Below, one piece after another: positions 16,006-23,293 of a stretch of 34,464 bases of DNA. The notes under the pieces were generated by a model. It saw only the letters and a list, made by a program, of their open reading frames with translations. It was not told the origin of the DNA and did no database searches. The stretch is from Bacteroidaceae bacterium (GTDB taxonomy: Bacteria; Bacteroidota; Bacteroidia; Bacteroidales; Bacteroidaceae), in NCBI GenBank assembly GCA_017469685.1, contig JAFUFW010000017.1, positions 1 through 34,464 on the forward strand. The letters run 5' to 3'. Every line of letters starts with the position of its first letter. Positions within the stretch are counted from its first letter, which is position 1. The position numbers and the translations under genes are program-made.

Positions 16006-16013
16006 CAAAGTTA
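16006..16013 (-). promoter_or_regulatory. -7 element for the TonB receptor gene
   Basis: Minus-strand TAACTTTG. Start site near 15999 would give a leader of about 53 nt before the ATG at 15946. Confidence 0.55.
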
Positions 16014-16107
16014 TGAAAAAGGCTGAAAAAGAAGAAGAGAAAATAAGAAAAATATTGAACGAAAAAAGAAATATCATGAAGAAGTTCGAGAATACATAAA
16101 TAACGCT

Positions 16108-16115
16108 TATATTTG
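16108..16115 (+). promoter_or_regulatory. -7 element for the DUF4837 gene
   Basis: TATATTTG; TTCG at 16085-16088 is a weak -33 candidate at 19-nt spacing. The predicted start near 16122 lies downstream of the first in-frame ATG (16118), which therefore cannot be the main start; the ATG at 16139 can. Confidence 0.55.
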
Positions 16116-16138
16116 CCATGCATATAGGCTCAAGTACT

Positions 16139-17218
16139 ATGGAATATAAGCTCCTGTCCATCACCAATTACCTTTCACTTGTCATTATCTTTCTCGCTTG
16201 CAGCAACGAGAAACCATCGACACCCGCCTCCCGAGGACTGCCTTTTGAGATGGTTGTCATTGCGCCCGAGCAGGCCTACGAGGGCGAGCTCTCCGACTCG
16301 ATCGACGCCGTCTTTCGTGCATCCACGCCTGTGTTGCCGCAACACGAGCCGATGTTCCGCCTCAACGTCATCTGGGCCGACGCCAACCTCACGCCTTTCC
16401 GCACCTACCGCCTCCGCTTCATAGCCAAAGTCAACCCGCGAGCCTCGAAAGCCTCTATCGGCGTGGCACGCAATGTAGTGGCGCGGCCCCAGCTCGAGGT
16501 GAAGGCAGAGGCTCCCTCGGTCCACGAACTTGCGCAGTTCATAGGCCGTGAGCGCGAGCGACTCCAAGATCTCTTCGTGGATTTTGAGCTCGACAATATG
16601 GCAGCCGTGCTTCGCCGCAAGCATAGCACTGCCACTCGCAAGGCATTTCACAGCCTCACTGGCCACACCATTTGCATGCCGGCCGGACTGAAAGCGTCGA
16701 AACAGGCAAAGGATTTTCTATGGACAGGTACTAACCTTAACGACCGCGACCAGAACTTCGTCAGCTACTTCTACACCTGGGACGGACAGCCACTCACAGC
16801 CTCGCAGTTCGTTGAGAAGCGCGACAGCGCCCTCAAAGCCAACATCCCAGGCTCGAGACCAGACCAGTGGATGCAGACAGCCTTTATAGCCCCTTCAGGA
16901 GCCACCTCTGCCCCCCGAGGTGGGGCGTTCACATCCCCAGAGTTGCAATCGGAAACGCAAGTCCCCCCGCAGAAAAATTTAGAGGGGGCTCCGCTCATCC
17001 TATCTCGCATGCGCACAATAAATAATGTACAGGTACATGAGGTTCATGGTTTGTGGGAGATGCACAACGGCGCCCTTGGCGGAGCCTTTGTCTCAATTGA
17101 GCGCATTGACAGCGCTGCCCGCCGCGTGCTCGTCACCGAAGGTTTCATCTATTCGCCCCATTCACCCAAGCGCCCCATCCTGCGCGAGTTGGAGGCCGCC
17201 CTTCGCACGTTTAAGTAA
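16139..17218 (+). CDS. DUF4837-family lipoprotein carrying an in-frame repeat insertion
   Basis: 359 residues from the ATG at 16139. The N-terminus MEYKLLSITNYLSLVIIFLA then CSNEK gives a lipobox with Cys21. Family-typical blocks are PFEMVVIAPEQAYEGELSDS, VLPQHEPMFRLNVI, FVDFELDNMAAVLRRKHS, FLWTGTNLNDRDQNFVSYFY and, near the C-terminus, HGLWEMHNGALGGAFVSIE and EGFIYSPHSPKRPILREL. The function of DUF4837 is unknown; it is a Bacteroidetes lipoprotein of about 340-350 residues. Residues ~254-285 are foreign-looking (SAPRGGAFTSPELQ, TQVPPQKNLEGAP) and coincide with a palindromic repeat in the DNA. The gene is divergent from the TonB receptor gene across a spacer of about 190 nt. Confidence 0.8.
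   Translation: MEYKLLSITNYLSLVIIFLACSNEKPSTPASRGLPFEMVVIAPEQAYEGELSDSIDAVFRASTPVLPQHEPMFRLNVIWADANLTPFRTYRLRFIAKVNPRASKASIGVARNVVARPQLEVKAEAPSVHELAQFIGRERERLQDLFVDFELDNMAAVLRRKHSTATRKAFHSLTGHTICMPAGLKASKQAKDFLWTGTNLNDRDQNFVSYFYTWDGQPLTASQFVEKRDSALKANIPGSRPDQWMQTAFIAPSGATSAPRGGAFTSPELQSETQVPPQKNLEGAPLILSRMRTINNVQVHEVHGLWEMHNGALGGAFVSIERIDSAARRVLVTEGFIYSPHSPKRPILRELEAALRTFK
16898..16992 (+). repeat. Palindromic element inserted in frame inside a gene
   Basis: About 95 bp with inverted ends GGAGCCACCTC (16898-16908) and GAGGGGGCTCC (16982-16992), complementary in 10 of 11 positions, and an internal CCCCCCGAGG/TGGGGCG part. Its base composition (runs of C and G) differs from the flanking coding DNA, yet it adds no stop codon and the reading frame continues correctly into the conserved C-terminus. 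Confidence 0.65.
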
Positions 17219-17268
17219 GGAATTGATATAGGACAAGAATAATGCACAAGGCGGAGATTAGTGTGCAA

Positions 17269-17304
17269 TTTGTTTTTCTATTTCTCTCTAATGTCGTACC
17301 TTTG
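17269..17304 (+). promoter_or_regulatory. Candidate promoter of the FadL-like gene
   Basis: TACCTTTG at 17297-17304 is a good -7 element. TTTG at 17269-17272 is 24 nt upstream, a little far. The leader to the ATG at 17368 would be about 57 nt. Confidence 0.55.
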
Positions 17305-17367
17305 CAGCCGATTTAAAACAAAAAGGGAGTAGAATAGCACATTAATAAAGTATTAACTATATCAATT

Positions 17368-18993
17368 ATGAAGACAAGACAAATGATTGCGCTGGCAGCT
17401 ATGGTGATGGTTTCAAGCACAGCAATGGCTGGCGGCTATCTGACAAACACAAACCAGAACGCAGCTTTCGGGCGCAACCTCTCACAGGAGGCCATGATTG
17501 ACATCATGGCTACTTACGCCAACCCCGCCGGCGTAGGTTTCCTCGCCCCAGGCTGGCATTTCGCTTTCTCTAATCAAAGCGCCTGGCAGACGCGCACGGC
17601 AGAATCGTGGTTCATAGATCCTGAACGCGGACCATTCGCCCAGGGCTTCGTCAATGGTACGGCCAACACCGCCGCCACGAAAAAGTATAAGGGCACGGCC
17701 ACTGCACCCATTATCCCTTCACTTGACCTTGCCTACGTTCAGGATCGCTGGAGTCTGGCCTTCCACTTCGGCGTTGTCGGCGGTGGCGGCAAGTGCGAGT
17801 TCAAGAACGGCCTCGGCTCTTTCGAGAGCAAAGTGGCACTGCTGCCCTCGGTGTTCAACGCTTTAGCTGCCCAACAGTCTGCCACAGGTTATGCCATGGA
17901 GACTTACATGCGCGGAAAGCAATACTACTTCGGTGGCCAGCTTAACGGCTCGTATAAGGTAACAGACAACCTGAACTTCGCCCTCGGCCTACGCGCTGTC
18001 TACGCTTCGAGCAACTACTATGGCTACGTGCGCGATATGAAGGTGGTGACGCCCAGTGGCCCACAGGTGCCTGTTGCCGATGCCATGGCCCCTATGGTCA
18101 CACAGTTGGCCACTGCCGTGCCGCAGCTGGCACCTGTAATGAAAGGAATTGCAGGGGTGGCCGGCGACGTCAACCTTAACTGCGACCAGACGGGATGGGG
18201 CGTTACGCCCATCATCGGTGTCGACTGGCGCATCAACGACCACTGGAACCTCGGTGCCAAGTACGAGTTCAAGACCCGCATGCGCCTCAAGAACGAGAGC
18301 GGCGAGAGCAAGAGCGTTTCAGTCTTGGCACAGCTCGATGAATATGAGGACGGAAAGAAAGTGGCAGCCGACCTGCCTGCTATCCTCTACCTTGGCGCGC
18401 AGTACAGTCCCATCGACAAGGTGCGCATCAATGCCGGTGCACACGTGTTCTTCGACAAGCAGGCCACACAATACGGCCATCGCGAGAAGGAACTCGACGG
18501 ACAGACATGGGAGCTGACCGCTGGTGCTGAGTACGACGTCTGCGACCTCGTCACCATCAGCGCTGGCTGGCAGACCACCAACTACGGTCTGGGCGACAAC
18601 AGCCGCTATATCACTGACATGAGCTTCGTGTGCAGCTCCAATAGCGTTGGCCTCGGCGCCCGCTTCCATCTGAGCAAGAAGGTTGCACTCGACGTGTCAT
18701 ACTTCAAGACGCTTTATAAGCACTATGACAAGCATCAGACCGACTACAACGGCATCAAGGGCAACTTTGGGAACCTGCTCACTGGCGTAAAGGCACAGGT
18801 TGAGGGTGTCGCTCAGAACGTAATAGCAGAGGATATGGCTGCCGGCATCAACCCGCAAGATGATCCTCGCATGGGCGTCTTCTCCCAGCTCAACACTGCC
18901 GTAGCCAACATCAGCGCTGCACAGACGCCTGGCCACGACCGCCTGCACCGCACCAACGATGTGCTCGGCGTTGCCGTCAGCGTAAACTTCTGA
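17368..18993 (+). CDS. OmpP1/FadL-type outer-membrane transport protein
   Basis: 541 residues. A signal peptide (MKTRQMIALAAMVMVSSTAM, AGG) is followed by YLTNTNQNAAFGRNLSQEAM and YANPAGVGFL, the N-terminal hatch motif (NPAG) of the FadL family of beta-barrel transporters for hydrophobic molecules. Amphipathic beta-strands fill the rest (WSLAFHFGVVGGGG, YKVTDNLNFALGLRAVYASS, DVSYFKTLYKHYDK), and the protein ends in VLGVAVSVNF with a terminal Phe as expected for outer-membrane insertion. It is longer than E. coli FadL (about 420-450 residues) because of extra loop segments. Its own promoter and terminator make it a single-gene unit. Substrate not predictable. Confidence 0.9.
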   Translation: MKTRQMIALAAMVMVSSTAMAGGYLTNTNQNAAFGRNLSQEAMIDIMATYANPAGVGFLAPGWHFAFSNQSAWQTRTAESWFIDPERGPFAQGFVNGTANTAATKKYKGTATAPIIPSLDLAYVQDRWSLAFHFGVVGGGGKCEFKNGLGSFESKVALLPSVFNALAAQQSATGYAMETYMRGKQYYFGGQLNGSYKVTDNLNFALGLRAVYASSNYYGYVRDMKVVTPSGPQVPVADAMAPMVTQLATAVPQLAPVMKGIAGVAGDVNLNCDQTGWGVTPIIGVDWRINDHWNLGAKYEFKTRMRLKNESGESKSVSVLAQLDEYEDGKKVAADLPAILYLGAQYSPIDKVRINAGAHVFFDKQATQYGHREKELDGQTWELTAGAEYDVCDLVTISAGWQTTNYGLGDNSRYITDMSFVCSSNSVGLGARFHLSKKVALDVSYFKTLYKHYDKHQTDYNGIKGNFGNLLTGVKAQVEGVAQNVIAEDMAAGINPQDDPRMGVFSQLNTAVANISAAQTPGHDRLHRTNDVLGVAVSVNF

Positions 18994-19012
18994 ATGAACA
19001 TCCATTTTAACC

Positions 19013-19052
19013 AAGATGACTGTGTCACATCTGATGACACAGCCATCTTTTT
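19013..19052 (+). terminator. Terminator after the FadL-like gene
   Basis: AAGATG-A-CTGTGTCA pairs with TGACACAG-C-CATCTT around a short loop, followed by TTTTTG. It starts 19 nt after the stop codon at 18993. Confidence 0.88.
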
Positions 19053-19183
19053 GTATACTATTTACAAATAAATTCACTAATAGAAAAGAATTTAATTTCA
19101 TCACTCAAACCTGTATAATACGTAAAAAATAGCTTGCACGATTTATTATTAGCTTTTTCACTTTTATATTTCGCTTTATTTCG

Positions 19184-19191
19184 TAACTTTG
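19184..19191 (+). promoter_or_regulatory. -7 element directly before menA
   Basis: TAACTTTG whose expected start site (about 19198) is only ~4 nt before the menA ATG at 19202, so the mRNA would be nearly leaderless. The -33 region is T-rich but has no exact TTTG. Confidence 0.55.
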
Positions 19192-19201
19192 CATCCAGAT
19201 T

Positions 19202-20092
19202 ATGAAAAAACATACTTTTAAAGATTGGGTTCTGGCCACACGTCCGTGGTCGTTCCCCGCATCTGCGATGCCCGTTATAGTCACAATAGCGTGGACGTGG
19301 GCACAAGGCATCAACGTTAATTGGTGGTTCGCCCTTTGGGCTCTCGTCAACATTATCATCGTGCACGCCGCAGGCAACGTCTGGAGCGATATTGCAGACT
19401 ATCGCAGCGGCGTCGACGCAGACGACACTTTTGGAGTCCGTGCCCTCGTTGATGGGCAGTTCTCCGTAGAGGAGTTCCGTCGTCTGTCGCTGATCCTGAA
19501 CTGCATAGCAATCGTAGGCGGCCTTGCACTGGTGTGCCTCACGGGTTGGCCTCTGCTGCTCATCGGCGTCATTGGCATAGCACTCTCGCTCTGCTATCCG
19601 CGTCTGAAGTATATGGCACTGGGCGACGTGGTCATAGCCCTCTGCTATGCCCTGCTGCCCATGACGGGAACTTCGTTTGTCGTCTCCGGCTCGATACACT
19701 GGCACGTGCTTTGGCTGGCCGTACCTGTGGGGCTGATTACTGTAGCCATCCTGCACGCTAACAACGTCAGGGACATAGAGACAGACCAGCGCGCAGGCAT
19801 ACAAACCTTCCCTCTGCTCACTGGGCGCAGTTTCGGAGCCAAGCTCTATGCCTTCGAAGTTCTCTTCCCTTTCCTTTGGCTCTTCGGGCTTATGGCTTTC
19901 CGCATCGAACCGTGGTGGCTACTGTCGGCGTTCGTGGCTTTGCCTGTAGCCTTTAAGAATGCCCGCACTATGCTTGACTACGAGCAGGGCGGCAAAGAGT
20001 CCTACGCCAACCTCGATGAGCGCACAGCCCAGCTTCAGCTCATGTTCTCGCTCCTCATCGTTGTTGGACTTGCGTTAAGTGTAGTTGTATAA
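19202..20092 (+). CDS. menA: 1,4-dihydroxy-2-naphthoate polyprenyltransferase (MenA)
   Basis: 296 residues, a UbiA-superfamily integral membrane prenyltransferase that attaches the polyprenyl tail to DHNA, making demethylmenaquinone. The first Asp-rich motif is N59-VWSD63-IAD66 within AAGNVWSDIADYRSGVDADD; the second is NNVRDIETDQRAGIQTFP at ~189-206, the MenA-type pattern. Eight to nine hydrophobic helices cover the rest (LVCLTGWPLLLIGVIGIALS, LFPFLWLFGLMAF). The N-terminus KDWVLATRPWSFPASAMPV is characteristic of MenA rather than UbiA. A CPBP protease gene follows 34 nt later on the same strand and is probably co-transcribed. Confidence 0.93.
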   Translation: MKKHTFKDWVLATRPWSFPASAMPVIVTIAWTWAQGINVNWWFALWALVNIIIVHAAGNVWSDIADYRSGVDADDTFGVRALVDGQFSVEEFRRLSLILNCIAIVGGLALVCLTGWPLLLIGVIGIALSLCYPRLKYMALGDVVIALCYALLPMTGTSFVVSGSIHWHVLWLAVPVGLITVAILHANNVRDIETDQRAGIQTFPLLTGRSFGAKLYAFEVLFPFLWLFGLMAFRIEPWWLLSAFVALPVAFKNARTMLDYEQGGKESYANLDERTAQLQLMFSLLIVVGLALSVVV

Positions 20093-20126
20093 AAGTTCAT
20101 TTCCTCTATTTCCTTAACGTCCTTAT

Positions 20127-20774
20127 ATGCGCCACCTTCTCTTCGCCATCTGCCTCGCCGCCCTGTTCTGGTTCCTGATGTTCTTCCCCCATCTCAACCT
20201 CGATTTTAATTTTTGGGCAGTGATGACGGGGGCTTCGCTGACGCTCACTGTACTTGCCATCACCTTCGGCGGCTGGCCCTTATTGCGTATCGACTGGCGC
20301 GGACTGGTTCTGGGCGTGGGTATAGCCGTGGTGCTGTGGTGCGTGTTCTGGACGGGCGATAAGTGTTCGCAGCTACTCTTCAACTTCGCTCGTCCTCAGG
20401 TCGACATGATCTACGGCATCAAGGACGGCAGCAGCGCAACCATTATCGGTCTGCTTCTGCTGTTCGTCATCGGCCCGGGCGAAGAAATCTTTTGGCGAGG
20501 ATATGTTCAAGAACACCTCTGCCACCACTTCATAGGTGAGCTTGGAGAAACAAAAAAAGCGCAGACAAAGGCACGCAATCTTGCCTTCATCTGCGCTACA
20601 GCAGCATACACGCTCATACACGTGCCTTCGTTGAATTTCATGCTTGTCATGGCAGCCCTCGTCTGCGGCCTTGCCTGGGGCCTCCTCTATCGTTTAATGC
20701 CTCAACACTTCACGGCCATTGTGTTGAGTCACGCTCTTTGGGATGCTGCAGCTTTCGTCTGGTTCCCTTTCTGA
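20127..20774 (+). CDS. CPBP family intramembrane metalloprotease
   Basis: 215 residues, mostly hydrophobic with six or seven membrane helices. The CAAX/bacteriocin-processing (CPBP, Abi) motifs are present: GPGEEIFWRGYVQEHL with E119, E120 and R124 (EExxxR), a His in TLIHVPSLNF (second motif) and the final SHALWDAAAF (HxxxD) motif. Members are inner-membrane proteases of the Rce1 type; substrates in Bacteroidetes are not known. It lies 34 nt downstream of menA and is probably translated from the same mRNA. An additional internal charged loop (GELGETKKAQTKARN) sits between motifs 1 and 2. Confidence 0.87.
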   Translation: MRHLLFAICLAALFWFLMFFPHLNLDFNFWAVMTGASLTLTVLAITFGGWPLLRIDWRGLVLGVGIAVVLWCVFWTGDKCSQLLFNFARPQVDMIYGIKDGSSATIIGLLLLFVIGPGEEIFWRGYVQEHLCHHFIGELGETKKAQTKARNLAFICATAAYTLIHVPSLNFMLVMAALVCGLAWGLLYRLMPQHFTAIVLSHALWDAAAFVWFPF

Positions 20775-20882
20775 CTGATTATCCCCTTTCTTCTTTTATT
20801 ATATATTTTTCCAACCTCAACTATTATTACCATCCTAAACGTAAAGTGGCATTTCGCACTTAAATAGGACATCACAATAGTT

Positions 20883-21121
20883 ATGCAAAAGCACGTTCTA
20901 TTCTCCTACTGCTGTTCGTGCAGGTTTTCGATATAGCCAATCATGTCTCTCAGGACGAGGCCTTCGAGCATGCACGTGCGTTCTTTGCACATCGTCAACC
21001 ACAAAACACCCGCCGCCTCATCCGTGCGTCAAAAAAACTCTTGAGCGCAGAAGCCTGTATCTACCCAACCTTACTTCTACACCTTCATAAACCACTCACA
21101 CCGCAAGATCAGTATAATTAG
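20883..21121 (+). pseudogene. C10 (streptopain-type) peptidase, N-terminal fragment
   Basis: An ATG at 20883 (MQKHVLF) starts out of frame; from about 20895 a second frame reads SILLLLFVQVF as the hydrophobic core of a signal peptide and then HVSQDEAFEHARAFFAHRQP and TRRLIRASKKLLSAEA. This matches the start of the Spi-type propeptide (inhibitor I69) that precedes C10 cysteine peptidases, common in Prevotella and Porphyromonas. Similarity stops after LSAEA; there is no catalytic domain, and the frame ends at 21121 inside the 3' end of the next, convergent gene. So this is a head-only remnant with one frameshift. The family call rests on a short stretch. Confidence 0.5.
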
Positions 21122-21566
21122 GCACCTCCGCAATGAAAGCGTAGGTGCCTTTTTCTTTATCCAGATGGCACACTATTGTCTGCAGGCCGTTGCTCACAAT
21201 GAGCCATTCCACTCGCAGCACCGTATTGTAGCGCCAAACCTGATCGAAAACCTTTTGCGTCAGTGCCACCGTAGGAGCCTTGTACTCGATAATCATCCGA
21301 GGCTGACGGTCGAGCCCGTAAAGCACCGTGTCGCAGCGGCGCGTCAGACTTCCCACGTTCAGCGAAACCTCGTTACCCAGCAAGCCTGCAGGATAACCCT
21401 TATGACCTATGAGGAAGGCCGTGAAATTCTGCCGCACCCATTCCTCAGGCGTCAGCCGCACGTAGCGCCGACGCAGCGGGTCAAACACCGCTACGCCTTC
21501 CCCCCTCTCGCTCAACCGCAAGTCAGCCGCCGGGAGGTTCAAAGCTGGAAAGGAACTCTCTATCAT
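21096..21566 (-). CDS. HsdR_N-like (PD-(D/E)xK fold) small protein
   Basis: 156 residues. It resembles stand-alone proteins with the N-terminal domain of type I restriction R subunits (HSDR_N_2), widespread in Bacteroidetes: FPALNLPAADLRLSERGEGV, VFDPLRRRYVRLTPEEWVRQ, and the nuclease-fold motif D-TVLYGLDRQPRMI-I-E-YK at RRCDTVLYGL...MIIEYKAP, supplying Asp and ExK. QVWRYNTVLRVEWLIVSNGL is the conserved QxxxY region. Full-length HsdR domains (helicase) are absent, and this is a normal length for the family, so it is not a fragment. It lies 48 nt downstream of greA on the same strand. No known substrate. Confidence 0.82.
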   Translation of the reverse strand: MIESSFPALNLPAADLRLSERGEGVAVFDPLRRRYVRLTPEEWVRQNFTAFLIGHKGYPAGLLGNEVSLNVGSLTRRCDTVLYGLDRQPRMIIEYKAPTVALTQKVFDQVWRYNTVLRVEWLIVSNGLQTIVCHLDKEKGTYAFIAEVPNYTDLAV

Positions 21567-21614
21567 AGGTTAAAGGCTCGACGAGCACCAGGCTATCTTT
21601 CAATAATCAACCTT

Positions 21615-22079
21615 TCACTGCTCAATTTTGTCAATTCGCAGTTTCAGCATCCCGGCCGGCACGCTCACCTCCACCACATCGCCCACGCGCTTTCCCTTCA
21701 GGGCCTCGCCAATGGGCGATTTTATCGAAATCTTTCCCTCTCGCAGGTTCGCCTCGTGCGGGCTGGCAAGTGTGTAAGTCATAGCTGCGCCCGTGGCCAG
21801 GTTCGTCATTGTGACACGGCTCAGCAGTTGAGCCATGTCGCCGCTCAGCAGCGATGTGTCAAGCACGCGGGCGTGCTCCAGCACACGTTGTTTGAAGCGT
21901 ATACGGCCAAGTAGGCGACCCTGTTCACGCTTGGCGGCATGGTATTCGTAGTTCTCGCTCAGGTCGCCCTTGTCGCGCGCTTCAGCTATCGCATCCTTCA
22001 CTCGTGCCAGTTCCACGGTCTCCAATTCATGCAGTTCGGCCACGAGCTTATCGTAGCATTCTTTCGATAAATATTCCAT
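21615..22079 (-). CDS. greA: Transcription elongation factor GreA
   Basis: 154 residues, the normal length. The N-terminal coiled coil has the signature IAEARDKGDLSENYEYHAAK, including the acidic tip residues (DLSENYEY) that enter the RNA polymerase secondary channel and stimulate cleavage of backtracked RNA. The C-terminal FKBP-like domain ends in SIKSPIGEALKGKRVGDVVE and VSVPAGMLKLRIDKIE. It acts with RNA polymerase in the cytoplasm. The -7 promoter element is at 22088-22095, so transcription would begin within a few nt of the ATG. The HsdR_N-like gene follows 48 nt later. Confidence 0.96.
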   Translation of the reverse strand: MEYLSKECYDKLVAELHELETVELARVKDAIAEARDKGDLSENYEYHAAKREQGRLLGRIRFKQRVLEHARVLDTSLLSGDMAQLLSRVTMTNLATGAAMTYTLASPHEANLREGKISIKSPIGEALKGKRVGDVVEVSVPAGMLKLRIDKIEQ

Positions 22080-22087
22080 AGTGGCTG

Positions 22088-22095
22088 CAAAGATA
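22088..22095 (-). promoter_or_regulatory. -7 element directly before greA
   Basis: Minus-strand TATCTTTG. The expected start near 22081 is about 2 nt from the ATG at 22079, implying a leaderless or almost leaderless mRNA. Confidence 0.6.
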
Positions 22096-22154
22096 AGAAA
22101 AGTTCAGGGAATTGGGATCTAAGGTTGGATACTTTTCATTTTCACTTCTCATTA

Positions 22155-22193
22155 TTCCTTCATCCTTGCGATGTGGCACAAAAAATGAAGGAA
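22155..22193. repeat. Dyad in the spacer between the epimerase gene and greA
   Basis: TTCCTTCAT (22155-22163) and ATGAAGGAA (22185-22193) are perfect complements around a 21-nt loop. The flanks (TTTTCATTTTCAC and TGAAAAGTGAATAATGA) are also partly complementary. It may end transcription from the epimerase gene, though the U-tract is poorly placed. Confidence 0.45.
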
Positions 22194-22223
22194 AAATGAA
22201 AAGTGAATAATGAATCGAGAGAG

Positions 22224-23126
22224 TTACTTCCTGTAGCTTTTCTTGACGAACTTCGACTTCAGCAGATAGTCAGCACAGCGCCGGACACCTTCCATGATGT
22301 CGATAGTGCCGTCGGTGCCTTCCATCTCCACGACATAATACTCCAGACCCGCTGTGTCAGCATTGTTGAAGATAGCCTCGAAGCCCAACATACCGCTTTG
22401 CCCCAGCTCATAAAGGTCCTTGATGTGGAGCATCTTGCAACGCCCAGGATACTTCTTGAAGTATTCGACTGGCGCCTGCTGGCCCATAACACACCAGTAG
22501 GTGTCCATCTGCCAGAAGTAGAGGCTGGCGTCTGTGTGCTCCATCATGTAGTCTATCCACGGCGTACCATCTACCTTCTGATATTCATGAGAGTGTGTGT
22601 GATAGCCGTACTTCAAGCCTGCAGCAGCACATTTGCGGCCTATGGCATTAGCATAGTCGCACATCGTCTGAGCCTCGGTCTGCGTCTTGGGCACGCCCCA
22701 TCCGGGCGTTACGATATAGCTCATGCCAGCTGCCTTGTGGTCGGCGATGGCTTTGTCCCACCACTTCAAAGCTTCGGTGAAGTCGTGGTTTTTAAGTTCT
22801 TCATCGCTTAGTCCACGTGTGGTATGACTGCTCAGGCACTCCAGCCCTGCTGCCTCGCAGTCGGCACGGAACTGCTGTGGCGAGACGCCGTAGAACGTTC
22901 CCCTACCCTGATCATAGCTCGCAGCCTCAACGGCTGTATAGCCCCAGTCGTGCAGTTTCTTGAACACCTCCACGTGGTTTTTCGCATAGTTCTCATGCGA
23001 ACCGATGACCTCCCGGATTGAATACAATTGCAGCGCCATCTCTTTCTTCGGTCTTGCAGCCGAAGGCAGAGTCAACGTAAGAATGAACAGCGCAAACATC
23101 GTGCGCAAGATTGAAGTCTTTTTCAT
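22224..23126 (-). CDS. Exported sugar-phosphate isomerase/epimerase-like TIM barrel
   Basis: 300 residues from the ATG at 23126 (a GTG one codon upstream is unlikely). The signal peptide is MKKTSILRTMFALFILTLTL then PSAARPKK. The body is an AP-endonuclease-2/xylose-isomerase-like barrel: LQLYSIREVIGSHENYAKNH, WGYTAVEAASYDQG, YGYHTHSHEYQKVDG, LYFWQMDTYWCVMGQQAPVE and YVVEMEGTDG, with the His/Glu/Asp residues that bind the metal in this family. It probably isomerises or epimerises a sugar in the periplasm. This family often travels with Gfo/Idh and DUF1080 genes; here those lie about 2 kb upstream on the same strand, separated by alkD-like and sod genes. It has its own good promoter. Confidence 0.85.
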   Translation of the reverse strand: MKKTSILRTMFALFILTLTLPSAARPKKEMALQLYSIREVIGSHENYAKNHVEVFKKLHDWGYTAVEAASYDQGRGTFYGVSPQQFRADCEAAGLECLSSHTTRGLSDEELKNHDFTEALKWWDKAIADHKAAGMSYIVTPGWGVPKTQTEAQTMCDYANAIGRKCAAAGLKYGYHTHSHEYQKVDGTPWIDYMMEHTDASLYFWQMDTYWCVMGQQAPVEYFKKYPGRCKMLHIKDLYELGQSGMLGFEAIFNNADTAGLEYYVVEMEGTDGTIDIMEGVRRCADYLLKSKFVKKSYRK

Positions 23127-23181
23127 CACCTTAAGAATAAAAATAGTAGATTTGATTAATATTCAATTAATGTTCTGCGTA

Positions 23182-23211
23182 CAAAGGTACAAATAAAATG
23201 AACAAGACAAA
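23182..23211 (-). promoter_or_regulatory. Promoter of the exported epimerase gene
   Basis: Minus strand: TTTG (23211-23208), 18 nt, TACCTTTG (23189-23182). Leader of about 50 nt. Confidence 0.65.
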
Positions 23212-23293
23212 GAGAAAGATAAGAAAAAGTTCCCAGAGTCACCTTCATTCATGAGATGATAGATGCACTTCCTTATTTCTTTCCTATGAAGAT

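Noticed and set aside
16118-16138. ATG at 16118 as start of the DUF4837 gene
   Set aside because: It lies 3 nt after the -7 element, before the expected transcription start; the ATG at 16139 starts a clean lipoprotein signal.
21119-21153. AGGCACCT...AGGTGCCTTTTT as a plus-strand terminator
   Set aside because: The arms lie inside the conserved 3' coding part of the HsdR_N-like gene, the loop is long, and the only plus-strand candidate it could serve is a pseudogene.
21096-21566. HsdR_N-like gene as part of the decayed restriction locus
   Set aside because: It is 16 kb away, full length for a stand-alone family common in Bacteroidetes, and linked to greA.
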